Origin: an uncultured Bacteroidota bacterium
Lineage (GTDB): Bacteria > Bacteroidota > Bacteroidia > Chitinophagales > Chitinophagaceae
Length of the DNA stretch: 64,000 bases
Direction: 5' to 3'
Assembly (NCBI GenBank): GCA_903882805.1
Contig: CAIRYK010000043.1
Span: 62,001 to 126,000, forward strand
Shown: piece by piece, positions 8,839-19,501 of the stretch
Numbering within the stretch: the stretch's first letter is position 1
Layout of the letters: each line of letters opens with the position of its first letter
The notes under the pieces: model-generated
What the model saw: the letters and a program-made list of their open reading frames with translations, nothing else
Databases searched by the model: none
What the model was told of the DNA's origin: nothing
Made by a program: the position numbers and the translations under genes

Positions 8839-11469
8839 TTACTCACTATCTTCATTTTCTTCAGGCAGCATAAAAAAGCCTGCGCACCTGAATGGGTTCA
8901 TAAACCCAGCAACCCGTTTTTTAAGACTGGTTTTACTGCGCACTTTTTGTAAGAAAGGCTCAGCAAATCCGACTACCACACTAATTTCACCTGCGTTCAG
9001 TTTTTGTTTAGCGTATTTCACTTTTAGGTAAATATTCATGAACCGCGTAAATTCTGTACTGAACAATGGGTCGATTACAGCTTTTGCATAATGCATAGGC
9101 GTTTGCCGTCCGCGGTTCATCCCTATCATGTGCAGGTAATAAATTGCCAACAGGTAAGCCCAATATGCCGCCTCTTCGTTATTACCAGCTCCCTTAAGAC
9201 GCCGCTTGTAATATATTAGAATTATTTGAGGAAGCGCTACAATAAATAACAAAACAACGCAGACAACACCCAATGCGCCCCATGCAATTTTTTTCCAATC
9301 GACTGGTTTAGCTTGTGCTGCTATTTGTTTTTTCTCTTCAGCCTTAGCCACTTCTTTTTTCTTCAGGTACACTTCGTCTATTGGCGTGAGCGACGGTAGT
9401 TTTTTCACTATAGATGCTGGATTGTCAGCTGGTGTCGGCTCTATGTTTTTCAACACTTCGGCATAGGATACAGCTGTACCCGCATCGCCACTACGCACTA
9501 CCGATAGCGGTATGGCCACGCTGTCGCGATAAATGACAGCAACCTTCATATCCATAGTAATCTTAGCCGCCTGTGTAAGCTGATAATCCTTGTCGTGAAA
9601 CACAAATTGCTTCACGCTCATGGTCATTGTTTTTTTCAGCGTATCTATATCCTCAACTATGCCTTCGGCGGCAAGCCATGCTTTTGGCGGCTGCATCGGC
9701 GGAGTGCCGTCGGGTTGCGGCGTTGGCCTGTTTTCTTCATCATTACCTACGGTGGTATCGAAATCGAGCCATCCAAAACCCGGGAAAAAAACCTGCACCC
9801 ATGCGTGCGCCTGATTGGCATAGTACCAATACCAGCCTTTATTTTTGTCGCTGCGATCTTCAGTCATAAACCCAACTGCAATACGCGATGGAATACCTAA
9901 TGAACGCAACATAAACAAAGTAGCCCCCGCATAGTAGGCGCAATAGCCTTTGTGGTTTTTATTAAGAAAGTACAACAGCTTAGATGCATTGGGTAAATCA
10001 GGAATACCCGGGTTGTCGGTATATTTATAAAGCCTGTCGCCGTTTTCGTCCTTCGATAAGAAGTAGTTGCGTATAGCCAATACTTTATCAACTGGCGTGT
10101 TTTTTGCCGTATCGGTAATCCTATGCGCCAGGTCGCTGATAGCTTTAAATTTGTCGTTGCCAGGCATATAAGTATAGTACTTCATGAATTTGTCATCCAT
10201 GTTTTTGTACTCCTTAATCTCTCGCAACACCTGAAACCGCATTTCCTGAAACTGTTTAATCTGGTCATTTTGCGAGTTGTACACAAAATATGCGCTATTC
10301 AATACCGATGAATAACTCTTTGCGCGAAAAGCGCTCTTGAATTCAGCCTTAAAATCTTTTTCTATTGCTATGGGCTGCACAAAATAGCCCACATTGGGCG
10401 CCAGATACGTGGCAGGCGACAAACTCTTGGCATAAACCTCTATCTCTACCGTTTGCCGCATTTTTGCGCCAAGACTGTTTTTAATTACAGACGAATCCTG
10501 CCGTGTTGAAAAAAGTGGGATTTTTGATGGGTCGGGCAGAAAAAGGTCGTTGGATGGAATGGTGGAGTCACGCTCAAATGTCTCTGTGAGCGTATCGAAC
10601 TTAGTGAAATAAAATGCGGTCAAATAAAGCGGGTTGGGTACATCGGTCCCCGGGAAAAAATTATTGATATGCGCACAAAACAATAACTGATTACTTCGCC
10701 CAAGAGAACTGCTTAGTCGGGAATAATCATTGAGATCAAAGGTACTATCGGGCCGTTGCTTGAGCATACTACCCTGCCCCGATTTACCCTTACCTCCACC
10801 GCCATAATTAGCGACAGTTTCTTTTATAGGCTTGCGCATTATAAACAACACGCCGCCCCAAAGTAACGCAGCTAATAAGAAGAAAAATACCAACCGGCGT
10901 GTAAGAAACCACCAGAATTTTTGCGACTTGTCTTTGTAGTTATAAATCTGTTCAGCCGAAAAAACGATGTAAACTGTATAGAGCAATGCAGGTGAAAAAG
11001 ACCTCAGTAAACCACCTACTGTTTCAGCATTTGCCTTGGCTATCAATGCGATACTACCACTCATGAAAAGCGCTGCTACAAGTACCGACCAGTAGCGCAT
11101 GCGAATAAAGCCCCAGCCCAACAACCAACCCAAAATAAACAAAATACTGTTTACCTGAAAACGACGAGCTATAAAAAAAGTATCAAATTCGCCCGAGGCA
11201 TAATTATCCAAGCCCTTATAAATAGAAAATGCGGCAAGTATTAAGGCAACAAACGAAGGCAAAAACCGGAAACGAAACGAATAAAACAATGCCGCTAACC
11301 CCATGCCAACCGAAAAATAAAGGGTTTGCTGTATAGCAAGGTTTTGAAGCATTGTAAAATACTGATTCGCATTGAGCAACAAAAAGTAACCTAATGCTGC
11401 CGTAGGCAACATTAGAAAGACCATTTTTGCCAATAACTCATTTACCGGAGTGGCGCGCTGAATGTTCAT
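8839..11469 (-). CDS. TgpA-like transglutaminase-domain membrane protein
   Basis: This 876-residue protein has about seven predicted N-terminal membrane helices between residues 17 and 212, then a long extracytoplasmic part, then a final helix near 740-760 and a cytoplasmic DUF4129-like tail. The transglutaminase core has the triad C510 (HKGYCAYYAG), H555 (AHAWVQV) and D569 (GFGWLDFD). This layout matches TgpA/DUF3488-TGc-DUF4129 proteins. The substrate is unknown, though a cell-envelope role is likely. It is not linked here to the MoxR ATPase and DUF58 genes that often accompany the family. It is transcribed toward PBP1A with 171 bases between. Confidence 0.82.
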   Translation of the reverse strand: MNIQRATPVNELLAKMVFLMLPTAALGYFLLLNANQYFTMLQNLAIQQTLYFSVGMGLAALFYSFRFRFLPSFVALILAAFSIYKGLDNYASGEFDTFFIARRFQVNSILFILGWLLGWGFIRMRYWSVLVAALFMSGSIALIAKANAETVGGLLRSFSPALLYTVYIVFSAEQIYNYKDKSQKFWWFLTRRLVFFFLLAALLWGGVLFIMRKPIKETVANYGGGGKGKSGQGSMLKQRPDSTFDLNDYSRLSSSLGRSNQLLFCAHINNFFPGTDVPNPLYLTAFYFTKFDTLTETFERDSTIPSNDLFLPDPSKIPLFSTRQDSSVIKNSLGAKMRQTVEIEVYAKSLSPATYLAPNVGYFVQPIAIEKDFKAEFKSAFRAKSYSSVLNSAYFVYNSQNDQIKQFQEMRFQVLREIKEYKNMDDKFMKYYTYMPGNDKFKAISDLAHRITDTAKNTPVDKVLAIRNYFLSKDENGDRLYKYTDNPGIPDLPNASKLLYFLNKNHKGYCAYYAGATLFMLRSLGIPSRIAVGFMTEDRSDKNKGWYWYYANQAHAWVQVFFPGFGWLDFDTTVGNDEENRPTPQPDGTPPMQPPKAWLAAEGIVEDIDTLKKTMTMSVKQFVFHDKDYQLTQAAKITMDMKVAVIYRDSVAIPLSVVRSGDAGTAVSYAEVLKNIEPTPADNPASIVKKLPSLTPIDEVYLKKKEVAKAEEKKQIAAQAKPVDWKKIAWGALGVVCVVLLFIVALPQIILIYYKRRLKGAGNNEEAAYWAYLLAIYYLHMIGMNRGRQTPMHYAKAVIDPLFSTEFTRFMNIYLKVKYAKQKLNAGEISVVVGFAEPFLQKVRSKTSLKKRVAGFMNPFRCAGFFMLPEENEDSE

Positions 11470-11563
11470 AGACCGAAAAACAGTATAAATATAGGGGGAA
11501 AATAACGGCCCGGTTTGTTAAAAATTTCTATCTGGCTTTTTTTAACGCGGTATAGCAAAATAA

Positions 11564-11600
11564 AAATAGCTCCGGCAATCTAGGCCGGAGCTATTAAAAA
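11564..11600 (-). terminator. Terminator of the lipoprotein gene
   Basis: TAGCTCCGGC (11567-11576) pairs perfectly with GCCGGAGCTA (11584-11593); on the minus strand it is followed by TATTTTTATTTT. Confidence 0.85.
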
Positions 11601-11615
11601 TATTATATAAAAATA

Positions 11616-12152
11616 TTATGGTTTTACGATCTTAAAGAAGCCGTTGGTAACGCTAATCAACTGGCCTTTGCTATTGATACCTTGAAAATGGAACTTACCA
11701 GCGATAATAGCGCTATCGTTTTCAGTAATATACAACTGACCAAAGTTTCCGAGATAGCTGAAGTAGTAGTTTGTTGACAATCCACCGAAGCTGTCTGCAT
11801 ATATCATATAACGGTCGTATTTACCAAAACCGGTATTGTAAATATTACCCTGATAAACATCTGGCAACACTAAGTGAAACTGAGATGCGCCCTTGTTGGC
11901 AAAAATGTAGTTTACGCCAGAATCGAGCAAAAAACTTGCGCCTTCCGCTACCCAATGCGAGCCATTAATATCTGCGCTCAACGGCTCATTTCCTCCCCAT
12001 GAAAAATCGTCGCCCGATTTGAGAGGATTCAATGGATTGAGGCTGGTATTAGCATTGCCACTGGGATTAGCTGTGTATTCGCCATTGCTACATGATGCAA
12101 ACACCAATGATAAACCAGCGATAAACAGGATAGAATTGAGTATTTTACGCAT
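11616..12152 (-). CDS. Lipoprotein, DUF6252-like
   Basis: This 178-residue protein begins with a lipoprotein signal (SLVFASC, lipidated cysteine at 20). A low-complexity linker rich in Asn, Ser and Pro (about 25-45) precedes a compact beta-rich domain with WVAEGASF near 69 and an ending like ITENDSAIIAGKFHF ... VTNGFF. That ending resembles DUF6252 proteins of Bacteroidota, whose function is unknown. It is a single-gene unit with its own promoter and terminator. Confidence 0.62.
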   Translation of the reverse strand: MRKILNSILFIAGLSLVFASCSNGEYTANPSGNANTSLNPLNPLKSGDDFSWGGNEPLSADINGSHWVAEGASFLLDSGVNYIFANKGASQFHLVLPDVYQGNIYNTGFGKYDRYMIYADSFGGLSTNYYFSYLGNFGQLYITENDSAIIAGKFHFQGINSKGQLISVTNGFFKIVKP

Positions 12153-12169
12153 AAGATTACTTTTCAGGA

Positions 12170-12200
12170 TAAAGGTACTGTTGTTCTATTGAAATACAAA
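12170..12200 (-). promoter_or_regulatory. Promoter of the lipoprotein gene
   Basis: On the minus strand TTTG (12197-12200) is followed after 19 bases by TACCTTTA (12170-12177), one base from the TAnnTTTG consensus. The gene starts 18 bases further on. Confidence 0.5.
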
Positions 12201-12318
12201 ATTCATACCAGAGCAATCCACAGACTGTACATAACACAAAATAAACCATACACATTCATCAAATCGGATATTTAGTCTGTAAAATTGGTATTTTCGTAGC
12301 CAATGTACTGACAACTAT

Positions 12319-14760
12319 ATGATAAGACGTTTGTTTTGCCCCTTTTGTTTGTGTGCTGTAGCCTTATTTTTTTCGTTGCAATCATATAGTCAGGCGTTGC
12401 ATTTTGCAAAGATTATTGATGCCCTTACAAAAGACCCGGTTCCGTTTGCAACAGTAAAATATGGCTCCGCAGGCCAGGGCCTAATTGCCAATCTCAACGG
12501 ACGCTTCGAAATTCCACAAGAGGCAAACAAAATAGAAGTATCGAGCATGGGCTACCAAACTGCTACTATCTACCTGCCGCTTACTATTGAAATCATAAAG
12601 CTTGTACCCGACAACAAAGCGCTACAGGAAATAGTAGTTAAACCGCCAACTGAAAAGATACGACGTATAATCAATTCGGCTATGGCTAATAAACCAATCA
12701 ACAATCCTGATAAATACGAACAATATCGGTGCAACCTATACTACAAAATGGTTGTAGACGTAGTATTACCCGACTCTGCAACAAAAGATACAAGCGCCGA
12801 CACAAAAGAAATGCTCCGTTTTCTCGACAGCAATCATTTGCTGATGAATGAAACCTTCAGCAAACGGACATGGAAAAAACCGCAGCGCCTGCAAGAAGAC
12901 ATTGTGGCGACACGTTTCTCCGGACTTAAAAAATCTGCTTTTACCAGCCTGGTTACCAATGTTCTACCCTTCCATTCCTATACCGACTACCTGACACTCA
13001 ATGGCAAAGACTATCATAACCCGATCAGTCGCGGTCACGAACAATATTATCGTTTTGGGTTGGTCGATGAAATTTTACAAGGCACCGATACTATCTGGAC
13101 GTTGAGCTTTAAACCAAAGGGCAATAATGCTAATGACCTTACAGGCACCGTTAACATAAGTTCAAACAAATATGCAATTGCTCATATTATTGCACGGGCC
13201 TACGATACCATATTGCGATTGAATGTGCGAATTGAGCAGGAATACGCATTGCTACATGCAGATGCAAACACAACGAAATGGTTTCCCAAACACTTAAATT
13301 ATATTATTGACTGGCAGCTACAAAGTAGCAAACCACCCACAACGATGCGTATGCGCGGCAATTCGCAGATTGATTCTGTAGCCTGGAGTACTGATAGAAA
13401 TTTTATATTTGACAAAACGCACACAGTGCGCCTTCAAAATAATGCAGACCAACTGAATGATTCAACATGGAGTAAACTCCGACCTATTGCCCTAAACGCT
13501 AAAGAAGCAAGCACCTACCACATAATAGACAGTATAGGTGAACAATTTAAGTTTGACAAGTACATGAGCTACCTGACCAAGCTACCTGAAGGCAAAGTAC
13601 CCATAGGAATATTGGATGTAGATATTAGCCGCTTGTTCAGCTACAATGCCTACGAAAAAGTGCGCTTGGGAATGGGTTTGCAAACCAATGAAAAACTGAT
13701 AAAGTGGTTATCTGTAGGCGGATGGGCAGGATATGGCTTTGGTGATACGCACTGGAAATATGGAGCATTTGCAGAAATATATGCGGGCAAATACAGAGAT
13801 TTTATACTCTCAACAGGCTATGCCGATGATATCACCGACCCGGGCCGCATACATATCAGTCCTGATTTGGATAAAAGCTACCTAAAATCGTACCTGCTGC
13901 AGCGCGTAGACCGTACCAAAATCTGGTATGTAAATGCAAAATGGCGAAAAAACTACTGGACATTATCGCTTGCCGGTATGCAGCAGCAAATATTACCCCA
14001 ATACAAATATACACTTCGCTATAATGGCGCAGAACTGAAAACATTTGATGTACAGGAGGCGGGGCTCAGTTGGCGTTATGCATATGCCGAACGAACAGCT
14101 CCTATCTTTGGATCGTACTACAGCATTGGTTCCAGATATCCAATTATCTACGGTAGATTTAGCGCAGGCCAGTTAAAAAGCAATTCGCTGCAATCTAATT
14201 ATTATCAAGCACTTATGGCAATATCATGGCACAAACACTTTAATAGAATTGGGTACGAACATATTCTATTAGAAGGTGGAAAATCGTGGAGTGATAAGAG
14301 CCTGCCTTTGAGCAAACTGTTTGCTGGAAATGGTTTTAAATATAATTCTGAATCTAACATATCGCTATATACGTTTGGCGGAATGATGACAATTTACCCT
14401 TACGACTATTATTCAGATCAATTTATCAATTTGATATTTCGCCACGATTTCGATTGGAAATTGTATAAACTGGAATCAAAAGCGACATCATTGAGCTCCG
14501 CTCCAAATATATGCCTGCAATACAATATGCTATACGGAGCGCTTAGCAACGCCTACGAACAGGAACTCGTAACATTTAAGACACCGCAAAACCCCTATAA
14601 TGAAGCTGGAATGTTATTGAACAATCTCATTCGATTGCGCTACCTGAATCTATACTACATTACATTAAACATGGGTTATTTCTATCACATAGATGATCTG
14701 AAAGCTGAATACAATTCAAAGAACGGTAGGTTTGTATTCGGTTTGGGCATAGAATTTTAG
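12319..14760 (+). CDS. DUF5686 / carboxypeptidase-regulatory-like outer-membrane protein
   Basis: This 813-residue protein has a signal peptide (cleavage near YSQA, about residue 25), then a carboxypeptidase-regulatory-like beta sandwich at about 27-105 (DPVPFATVKY, LNGRFEI, SSMGYQT), the typical start of Bacteroidota outer-membrane proteins. The rest matches the DUF5686 layout, with alternating hydrophobic strands and a C-terminal FVFGLGIEF that ends in phenylalanine as barrel proteins do. It is probably an outer-membrane barrel of unknown substrate. There is no plug domain, so it is not a typical SusC/TonB receptor. TATTTTCG at 12289-12296 may be a weak -7 element. Confidence 0.75.
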   Translation: MIRRLFCPFCLCAVALFFSLQSYSQALHFAKIIDALTKDPVPFATVKYGSAGQGLIANLNGRFEIPQEANKIEVSSMGYQTATIYLPLTIEIIKLVPDNKALQEIVVKPPTEKIRRIINSAMANKPINNPDKYEQYRCNLYYKMVVDVVLPDSATKDTSADTKEMLRFLDSNHLLMNETFSKRTWKKPQRLQEDIVATRFSGLKKSAFTSLVTNVLPFHSYTDYLTLNGKDYHNPISRGHEQYYRFGLVDEILQGTDTIWTLSFKPKGNNANDLTGTVNISSNKYAIAHIIARAYDTILRLNVRIEQEYALLHADANTTKWFPKHLNYIIDWQLQSSKPPTTMRMRGNSQIDSVAWSTDRNFIFDKTHTVRLQNNADQLNDSTWSKLRPIALNAKEASTYHIIDSIGEQFKFDKYMSYLTKLPEGKVPIGILDVDISRLFSYNAYEKVRLGMGLQTNEKLIKWLSVGGWAGYGFGDTHWKYGAFAEIYAGKYRDFILSTGYADDITDPGRIHISPDLDKSYLKSYLLQRVDRTKIWYVNAKWRKNYWTLSLAGMQQQILPQYKYTLRYNGAELKTFDVQEAGLSWRYAYAERTAPIFGSYYSIGSRYPIIYGRFSAGQLKSNSLQSNYYQALMAISWHKHFNRIGYEHILLEGGKSWSDKSLPLSKLFAGNGFKYNSESNISLYTFGGMMTIYPYDYYSDQFINLIFRHDFDWKLYKLESKATSLSSAPNICLQYNMLYGALSNAYEQELVTFKTPQNPYNEAGMLLNNLIRLRYLNLYYITLNMGYFYHIDDLKAEYNSKNGRFVFGLGIEF

Positions 14761-14772
14761 TTGCCCAATACA

Positions 14773-14812
14773 AAAGGGTTAGTAATCGCATAAATGCTAC
14801 TACTAACCCTTT
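14773..14812. terminator. Bidirectional terminator between DUF5686 gene and aspS
   Basis: AAAGGGTTAGTA (14773-14784) pairs perfectly over 12 bases with TACTAACCCTTT (14801-14812). T-rich sequence follows on both strands. It serves two convergent genes. Confidence 0.8.
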
Positions 14813-14835
14813 CTATAATTGTTCGGCTGTCTACT

Positions 14836-16599
14836 TTATTTCAAACCTAATTCTTTTTTCTGGGCATCATCTATTTCTGATGGCGCATCGAGCATTACAT
14901 CGCGCCCTGAATTGTTTTTCGGGAACGCGATAAAGTCGCGGATACTTTCCTGACCGCCAAGTAATGCACAAAGCCTGTCGAAACCGAGCGCTATGCCGCC
15001 GTGAGGTGGAGCGCCATACTCAAAGGCGCCCATAAGGAACCCAAATTTTTCACGAGCTTCTTCTTCACTCATACCTAGCGCCGCAAACATTTTCTCCTGC
15101 AACCAACGCTGGTATATACGAATAGAACCGCCACCAATTTCCGTGCCGTTCAATACCATATCGTAAGCATTTGCTTTAATCTCGCCATACCTGCTCAGAT
15201 CGTTCATTAAGTCAATATGATCAGGTTTGGGCGATGTAAACGGATGGTGGCGCGCTACCCAGCGACCGCCATCTTCATCATACTCAAACAACGGGAAATC
15301 TATTACCCATAATGGTTTATACACTTTATTATCGCGCAGCCCTAAACGATTACCCATTTCCAATCGCAATTCGCTCATAGCTTTACGGGTGCGTGTTTCT
15401 TTACCCGCCAATACCAGAATGAGATCGCCCATATTGGCGCCGCAATAGGCGGCAATTGCGGCAAGATCATCGGCGTTGAAGAACTTATCTACACTGCTTT
15501 TCAGCGTACCGTCGGCATTGTATTTAATATTCACTACGCCGCTCATACCTATTTGCGGACGCTTCACCCATTCTGTCAATTCATCTATTTGCTTGCGGGT
15601 ATATTCTGAGCAGCCGGGCACACATATTGCCAATACGGTCTCAGCTTCATCAAACACTTTGAAGGCGCCGGGACGAATAGGTGAACCTTCCTGATATACA
15701 TTGTTAGCTTTCAAGTTTTGTAGTTTCATTTCGAAACGGATATCCGGCTTATCGTTGCCGTAAAACCACATAGCATCGTCGAACGTCATGCGAGGAAATG
15801 CTTCTGTCAGTTCAACACCCTTGATATCCTTAAATATGTGCTTAAACATACCTTCGAATATGCCTAATATATCCTCCTGATCCACAAAACTCATTTCACA
15901 ATCTATCTGTGTAAACTCCGGTTGGCGGTCTGCACGAAGATCCTCGTCTCTAAAGCACTTTACTATCTGGTAATAACGGTCGTAACCGCTTACCATAAGT
16001 AGTTGCTTAAATGTTTGCGGGCTTTGTGGCAGCGCATAAAACTGTCCTTCGTTCATGCGGCTGGGCACCACAAAATCGCGGGCGCCCTCGGGCGTGCTAC
16101 GAATTAGAAAAGGTGTTTCTATATCCCAAAAACCCTGTGCATCCAGATAGTTGCGCGCAGAACGGTTCACTTTGTAGCGCAGTTCCAGATTTTTGCGCAA
16201 TGCCGGGCGACGAAGGTCCAGATACCTGAACTTCATGCGCAGTTCGTCGCCGCCATCGGTGTCGTCTTCTATAGTAAACGGCGGCGTGTTTGCGGTACTA
16301 ATGATAGTAAAATCAACTACCTCTATTTCAATATTTCCTGTAGGTATTTTAGCATTTTTGCTGGTACGCTCCACTACCCTGCCCTTTACCTGTATTACAT
16401 ACTCGCGCCCCATAGGCTGACCATCGAGACGTCCGTTAAGCTGTTCGTTAAAGTATAATTGGGTAATACCATACCTGTCGCGAAGGTCTAAAAAGGTAAT
16501 GCTGCCAAATTTGCGAATAGTCTGCACCCAGCCGGCCAGTGTTACCTCTTGCCCAACGTGCGCCTCGCGCAACTCGCCGCAATTGTTTGTACGATACAT
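14836..16599 (-). CDS. aspS: Aspartyl-tRNA synthetase
   Basis: This class II synthetase charges tRNA-Asp. The start at 16599 ([19 protein letters not shown]) gives 587 residues, the usual bacterial length; an upstream in-frame ATG at 16686 would add 29 residues unlike the family. The anticodon-binding OB fold is N-terminal, with [19 protein letters not shown]. Class II motif 2 is seen in [18 protein letters not shown] and motif 3 in GIALGFDRL. The inserted domain of bacterial AspRS lies between them. Nothing tells whether it also charges tRNA-Asn. Confidence 0.96.
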   Translation of the reverse strand: MYRTNNCGELREAHVGQEVTLAGWVQTIRKFGSITFLDLRDRYGITQLYFNEQLNGRLDGQPMGREYVIQVKGRVVERTSKNAKIPTGNIEIEVVDFTIISTANTPPFTIEDDTDGGDELRMKFRYLDLRRPALRKNLELRYKVNRSARNYLDAQGFWDIETPFLIRSTPEGARDFVVPSRMNEGQFYALPQSPQTFKQLLMVSGYDRYYQIVKCFRDEDLRADRQPEFTQIDCEMSFVDQEDILGIFEGMFKHIFKDIKGVELTEAFPRMTFDDAMWFYGNDKPDIRFEMKLQNLKANNVYQEGSPIRPGAFKVFDEAETVLAICVPGCSEYTRKQIDELTEWVKRPQIGMSGVVNIKYNADGTLKSSVDKFFNADDLAAIAAYCGANMGDLILVLAGKETRTRKAMSELRLEMGNRLGLRDNKVYKPLWVIDFPLFEYDEDGGRWVARHHPFTSPKPDHIDLMNDLSRYGEIKANAYDMVLNGTEIGGGSIRIYQRWLQEKMFAALGMSEEEAREKFGFLMGAFEYGAPPHGGIALGFDRLCALLGGQESIRDFIAFPKNNSGRDVMLDAPSEIDDAQKKELGLK

Positions 16600-16746
16600 A
16601 AAATCAGTTTGATAAATAGGCTGCGAAGATACTTTAATAGGGGGATTAGACAATAATGGAATGTGGCGGATTATGGGGATATCCACACAATTAAGCCCTT
16701 GTTCTCTTTACAGAATATGAAACTCAATAACACCACCACAAAAAAG

Positions 16747-16779
16747 CGGCGCAAAAACCTACCAAAGGAATCTGCGCCG
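16747..16779 (-). terminator. Terminator of the esterase gene
   Basis: CGGCGCA (16747-16753) pairs with TGCGCCG (16773-16779); read on the minus strand a TTTTTG run follows. Confidence 0.65.
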
Positions 16780-16807
16780 ACTCTTATTATTAATAGTTAC
16801 AGAAATA

Positions 16808-18715
16808 TCAATGCGCTACAACAAAATTGTAGGTAGTAATACTCCGAGCAGATTTCATCTTTGCAGTATATATGCCGTTTGCAAGGTCGGCTGTATTTAT
16901 GTCGATTTGTTTATCGCCATCGTTTGTTATTTGTTTCAATATTCGGCCAGTTATGTCGGTAATTACTACAGTCTCCATTTGCTCAGCGCCAGCAATAATG
17001 AGCGTTGCATTTGCCGGGTTGGGATAAATGGCAATTTTGCTTGCTGACAAATCTACTACAGCTACTGGGGAATTGTCAATTTTCACATTATCAATGTTTA
17101 TTGAACCTCCCAACGACGATTTGTAGCTAAACTTCACGATAGCTTTATCGCTGGCTGCATATGCCGACAAGTCGATTTCTTCCATTCTCCAGTTGCTGTC
17201 GGCAGGATCTATATAATCTGCGGTAATTGATGTTGGATTGAGTATAGGACTTGAAAAGGTAGCCAACTGAGCTCCGCCTTTTTTGTATATGGTTGTATAG
17301 TGGTCGCCGCAATCGGTGGAGATCATAACAGAAAGCGTATCTGCAAAGGTGGAGTCTATGAGCGTAACCGGCGGCATATAGTGGTGATAATTAAAGGCCA
17401 TATCAAATGTTAAACGGGGCGCTATGCCGGTTGTAAGGTTTATAGCCGGAGTTGCCATTTCGTCGGAGCGTCCAGCATTATCAAATACAAGGATGGTATT
17501 GAAAGTATACATCGAGCCTGCGCCGGTTTTCTTTACATCGGTATCTTTATCCCACTGAGCAAATATGTCGCCTGCTGTATAGGCGGTCCAGTTGGCAGGA
17601 GGAAATGATGCTTCGAAGCCCTCGAAATAAGGTGTTGGCAAACCTGTATTCTGCACATTAAACGGAACCGCCTTGCTGTTGTTATAAGTAATGGTATCGG
17701 TAGCGCCGCCATCGAGCGTATTTACAGATACCGTAAGCGTATTACTACCTGCAGGCGCTGTAACAGCCGGAATAGCTACAAATGCATGTTGATATGGAGC
17801 TATGGAGCCTGTCCATGATTGTGTATATGTGCCGGAGGTTGTGATGAAATTGAGCGATATACTGTGTATAGTATCTGAACCAGTATTGCGCACCAGGCAC
17901 GATGCCGGCTGAGTGGCTACGCAAGACTTGGGTGCAATAATTGGTTTTACAATATCGAGGTCTAAACCGGCTGCTTTCGGAGCGTTGAAAAACGTTTTAA
18001 ATTCTATCATACCAGCTATGGCTGGCAGCGCGTGGCCGAGGCCCGGATATTCGCGATAACGCACAACGCCATTATTCAACACAAGTTGCTCATAGGTGGT
18101 ATCTATAGGTCCGGTATACAATACATCTGTCGCACCGTGGGTCATATATATAGGTATTTGTGGCGCATTTGCGTAGGTAAAGGTGTAAGGTCCGCCATTA
18201 ATTGCCTGCTTCACACCCTGAATAGCTGGCGTATTGAGTAATAAACCCTTAAAAGTTGCAGTATGATCGAGCCCATAACGTAAAGCTGCTCTGCCGCCCA
18301 ATGAAAAACCCTGCAAAACGATTTCTGTAGTATCAATATTATATGCAGCTCTGGCCAATGCTATACAGGCCTGAACAATATCTTCACTGCCGGCAGGATA
18401 ATAGTAGTCGGCATTGCGGCTCCATGATTCGGGACAAACAAATATGGTATTGGGCATATTAGCAGCCCATGCCGACCCAACTGCCAACGCTGTACGGTAA
18501 TTGGTACAAGTGTCGCCCAGTCCGTGTAGGCAAACCATAAGTTTGTGCGGCGTGGCCGAGGTGTAAGACGGCGGCACATAGAGCGACACAGCGCGCGGTG
18601 CGCTCATAAAACTGATTGTAGTATCGAAACTACCCGTTGTTTGGGCGTTTGATTGCTTGGTTGCCAAAAGGCATAACATGAGCGCTGCTGTTGCCAGACA
18701 AGATTTTCTGTTCAT
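16808..18715 (-). CDS. T9SS-exported alpha/beta-hydrolase esterase
   Basis: This 635-residue protein has a signal peptide (cleavage near SNAQ, residue 25) and an esterase domain at about 30-240 resembling LpqC/PHB-depolymerase and CE1 enzymes. The likely triad is S138 (GFSLGG), D197 (HGATDVLY) and H228 (GLGHAL). A CARDB-like beta domain follows (about 255-350). A jelly-roll of the choice-of-anchor-J kind starts near 365 (YFEGFEASFPPANW). A T9SS type A sorting domain is at about 555-635 (IAIYPNPANATL, DITGRIL, LANGIYTAKM). It should be secreted and cleave an ester in a polysaccharide or polyester; the substrate cannot be read from sequence. It has its own terminator. Confidence 0.83.
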   Translation of the reverse strand: MNRKSCLATAALMLCLLATKQSNAQTTGSFDTTISFMSAPRAVSLYVPPSYTSATPHKLMVCLHGLGDTCTNYRTALAVGSAWAANMPNTIFVCPESWSRNADYYYPAGSEDIVQACIALARAAYNIDTTEIVLQGFSLGGRAALRYGLDHTATFKGLLLNTPAIQGVKQAINGGPYTFTYANAPQIPIYMTHGATDVLYTGPIDTTYEQLVLNNGVVRYREYPGLGHALPAIAGMIEFKTFFNAPKAAGLDLDIVKPIIAPKSCVATQPASCLVRNTGSDTIHSISLNFITTSGTYTQSWTGSIAPYQHAFVAIPAVTAPAGSNTLTVSVNTLDGGATDTITYNNSKAVPFNVQNTGLPTPYFEGFEASFPPANWTAYTAGDIFAQWDKDTDVKKTGAGSMYTFNTILVFDNAGRSDEMATPAINLTTGIAPRLTFDMAFNYHHYMPPVTLIDSTFADTLSVMISTDCGDHYTTIYKKGGAQLATFSSPILNPTSITADYIDPADSNWRMEEIDLSAYAASDKAIVKFSYKSSLGGSINIDNVKIDNSPVAVVDLSASKIAIYPNPANATLIIAGAEQMETVVITDITGRILKQITNDGDKQIDINTADLANGIYTAKMKSARSITTYNFVVAH

Positions 18716-18762
18716 AATTATTGGTTTTATTAGTTGATAGTGATGAAAAGTTGAAATTGTTT

Positions 18763-18969
18763 CTATTGTAGGTCGGTATCTTCCAGTTCAAAAATAGCCT
18801 CGACTGTTGTTTTAAAATACCGTGCTATTTTTAAAGCAAGTACTGTAGAAGGCACAAATCTGGCAGATTCAATAGAGTGTATAGTTTGCTTCGAGACGTT
18901 GACTGCAAGCGCAAGATCAGACTGAGTGATACTCATTTTTGCACGTTCTACCTTTATGGTATTCTTCAT
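18763..18969 (-). CDS. Small XRE-family HTH regulator
   Basis: This 68-residue protein is almost entirely one Cro/CI-type helix-turn-helix: ITQSDLALAVNVSKQTIHSIE (about 14-34) holds helices 2 and 3. It has no ligand or protease domain. It ends 47 bases before the start region of the esterase gene and begins 1 base after the stop of the membrane protein gene, so the two are one transcription unit. Such short XRE regulators commonly sit beside a small membrane protein gene and may control their own operon. The repeats upstream of the pair are candidate binding sites. Confidence 0.82.
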   Translation of the reverse strand: MKNTIKVERAKMSITQSDLALAVNVSKQTIHSIESARFVPSTVLALKIARYFKTTVEAIFELEDTDLQ

Positions 18970-18970
18970 T

Positions 18971-19501
18971 TTATTCGAATAGGGTTAACAATAGCATCAT
19001 AAAAGCGCTTATTACCAGATACACTAAAAGGCTCCATTTGTTCTTCTGAATATTTTTCAGTTTATTGGCTAGCGTAGATTTGTCGTCAAAATCCCACAAT
19101 TCGTCGAAATACAAACCAAAATGAAATAACAGCAAATACATAATAATACCTATGGCGGCCATAGCAAAAAGAATGCTGTAGTCCATAGGCTCCGGATGCA
19201 GGCTACCTGTGAGCGCCATAGCTAACACAACCGCCTGCTGGAGGGCGAAGGCAATTTGTAGCGATTTAAGCCTGATGGCATGTGCCCTATCATCGTCGTA
19301 CTTTTCTTTACTGTAGGCTATAGTAAATAGCCCCAACAAAGTAATCCACTGAAATAATGCCAGATGCTGCAAGTGATTATATTTCTTTATAGGCAACCAA
19401 ACCGTACTTTTCTCGATAAGTAAAGCCGCAAACCCTAATGCCGAAATAACTACTCCGGCAATTTTCCCTTTGTAGGAATACATTACTTTCATCCCTTTCA
19501 T
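18971..19501 (-). CDS. Four-helix integral membrane protein paired with XRE regulator
   Basis: This 176-residue protein has about four hydrophobic helices (roughly 14-30, 47-63, 86-103 or 108-128, and 155-175), joined by charged loops, and a cytosolic segment DFDDKSTLANKLKNIQKNKW. No enzyme motif was recognised. The gene order membrane protein then small XRE regulator, 1 base apart, recurs in Bacteria and suggests a sensing or regulation pair, but the function is unknown. Confidence 0.72.
   Translation of the reverse strand: MKGMKVMYSYKGKIAGVVISALGFAALLIEKSTVWLPIKKYNHLQHLALFQWITLLGLFTIAYSKEKYDDDRAHAIRLKSLQIAFALQQAVVLAMALTGSLHPEPMDYSILFAMAAIGIIMYLLLFHFGLYFDELWDFDDKSTLANKLKNIQKNKWSLLVYLVISAFMMLLLTLFE

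Noticed and set aside
9595-9900. Overlapping plus-strand frames of 60-100 codons inside the transglutaminase gene
   Set aside because: They lie opposite the catalytic region of a clear gene, in several frames at once, which is typical of chance frames.
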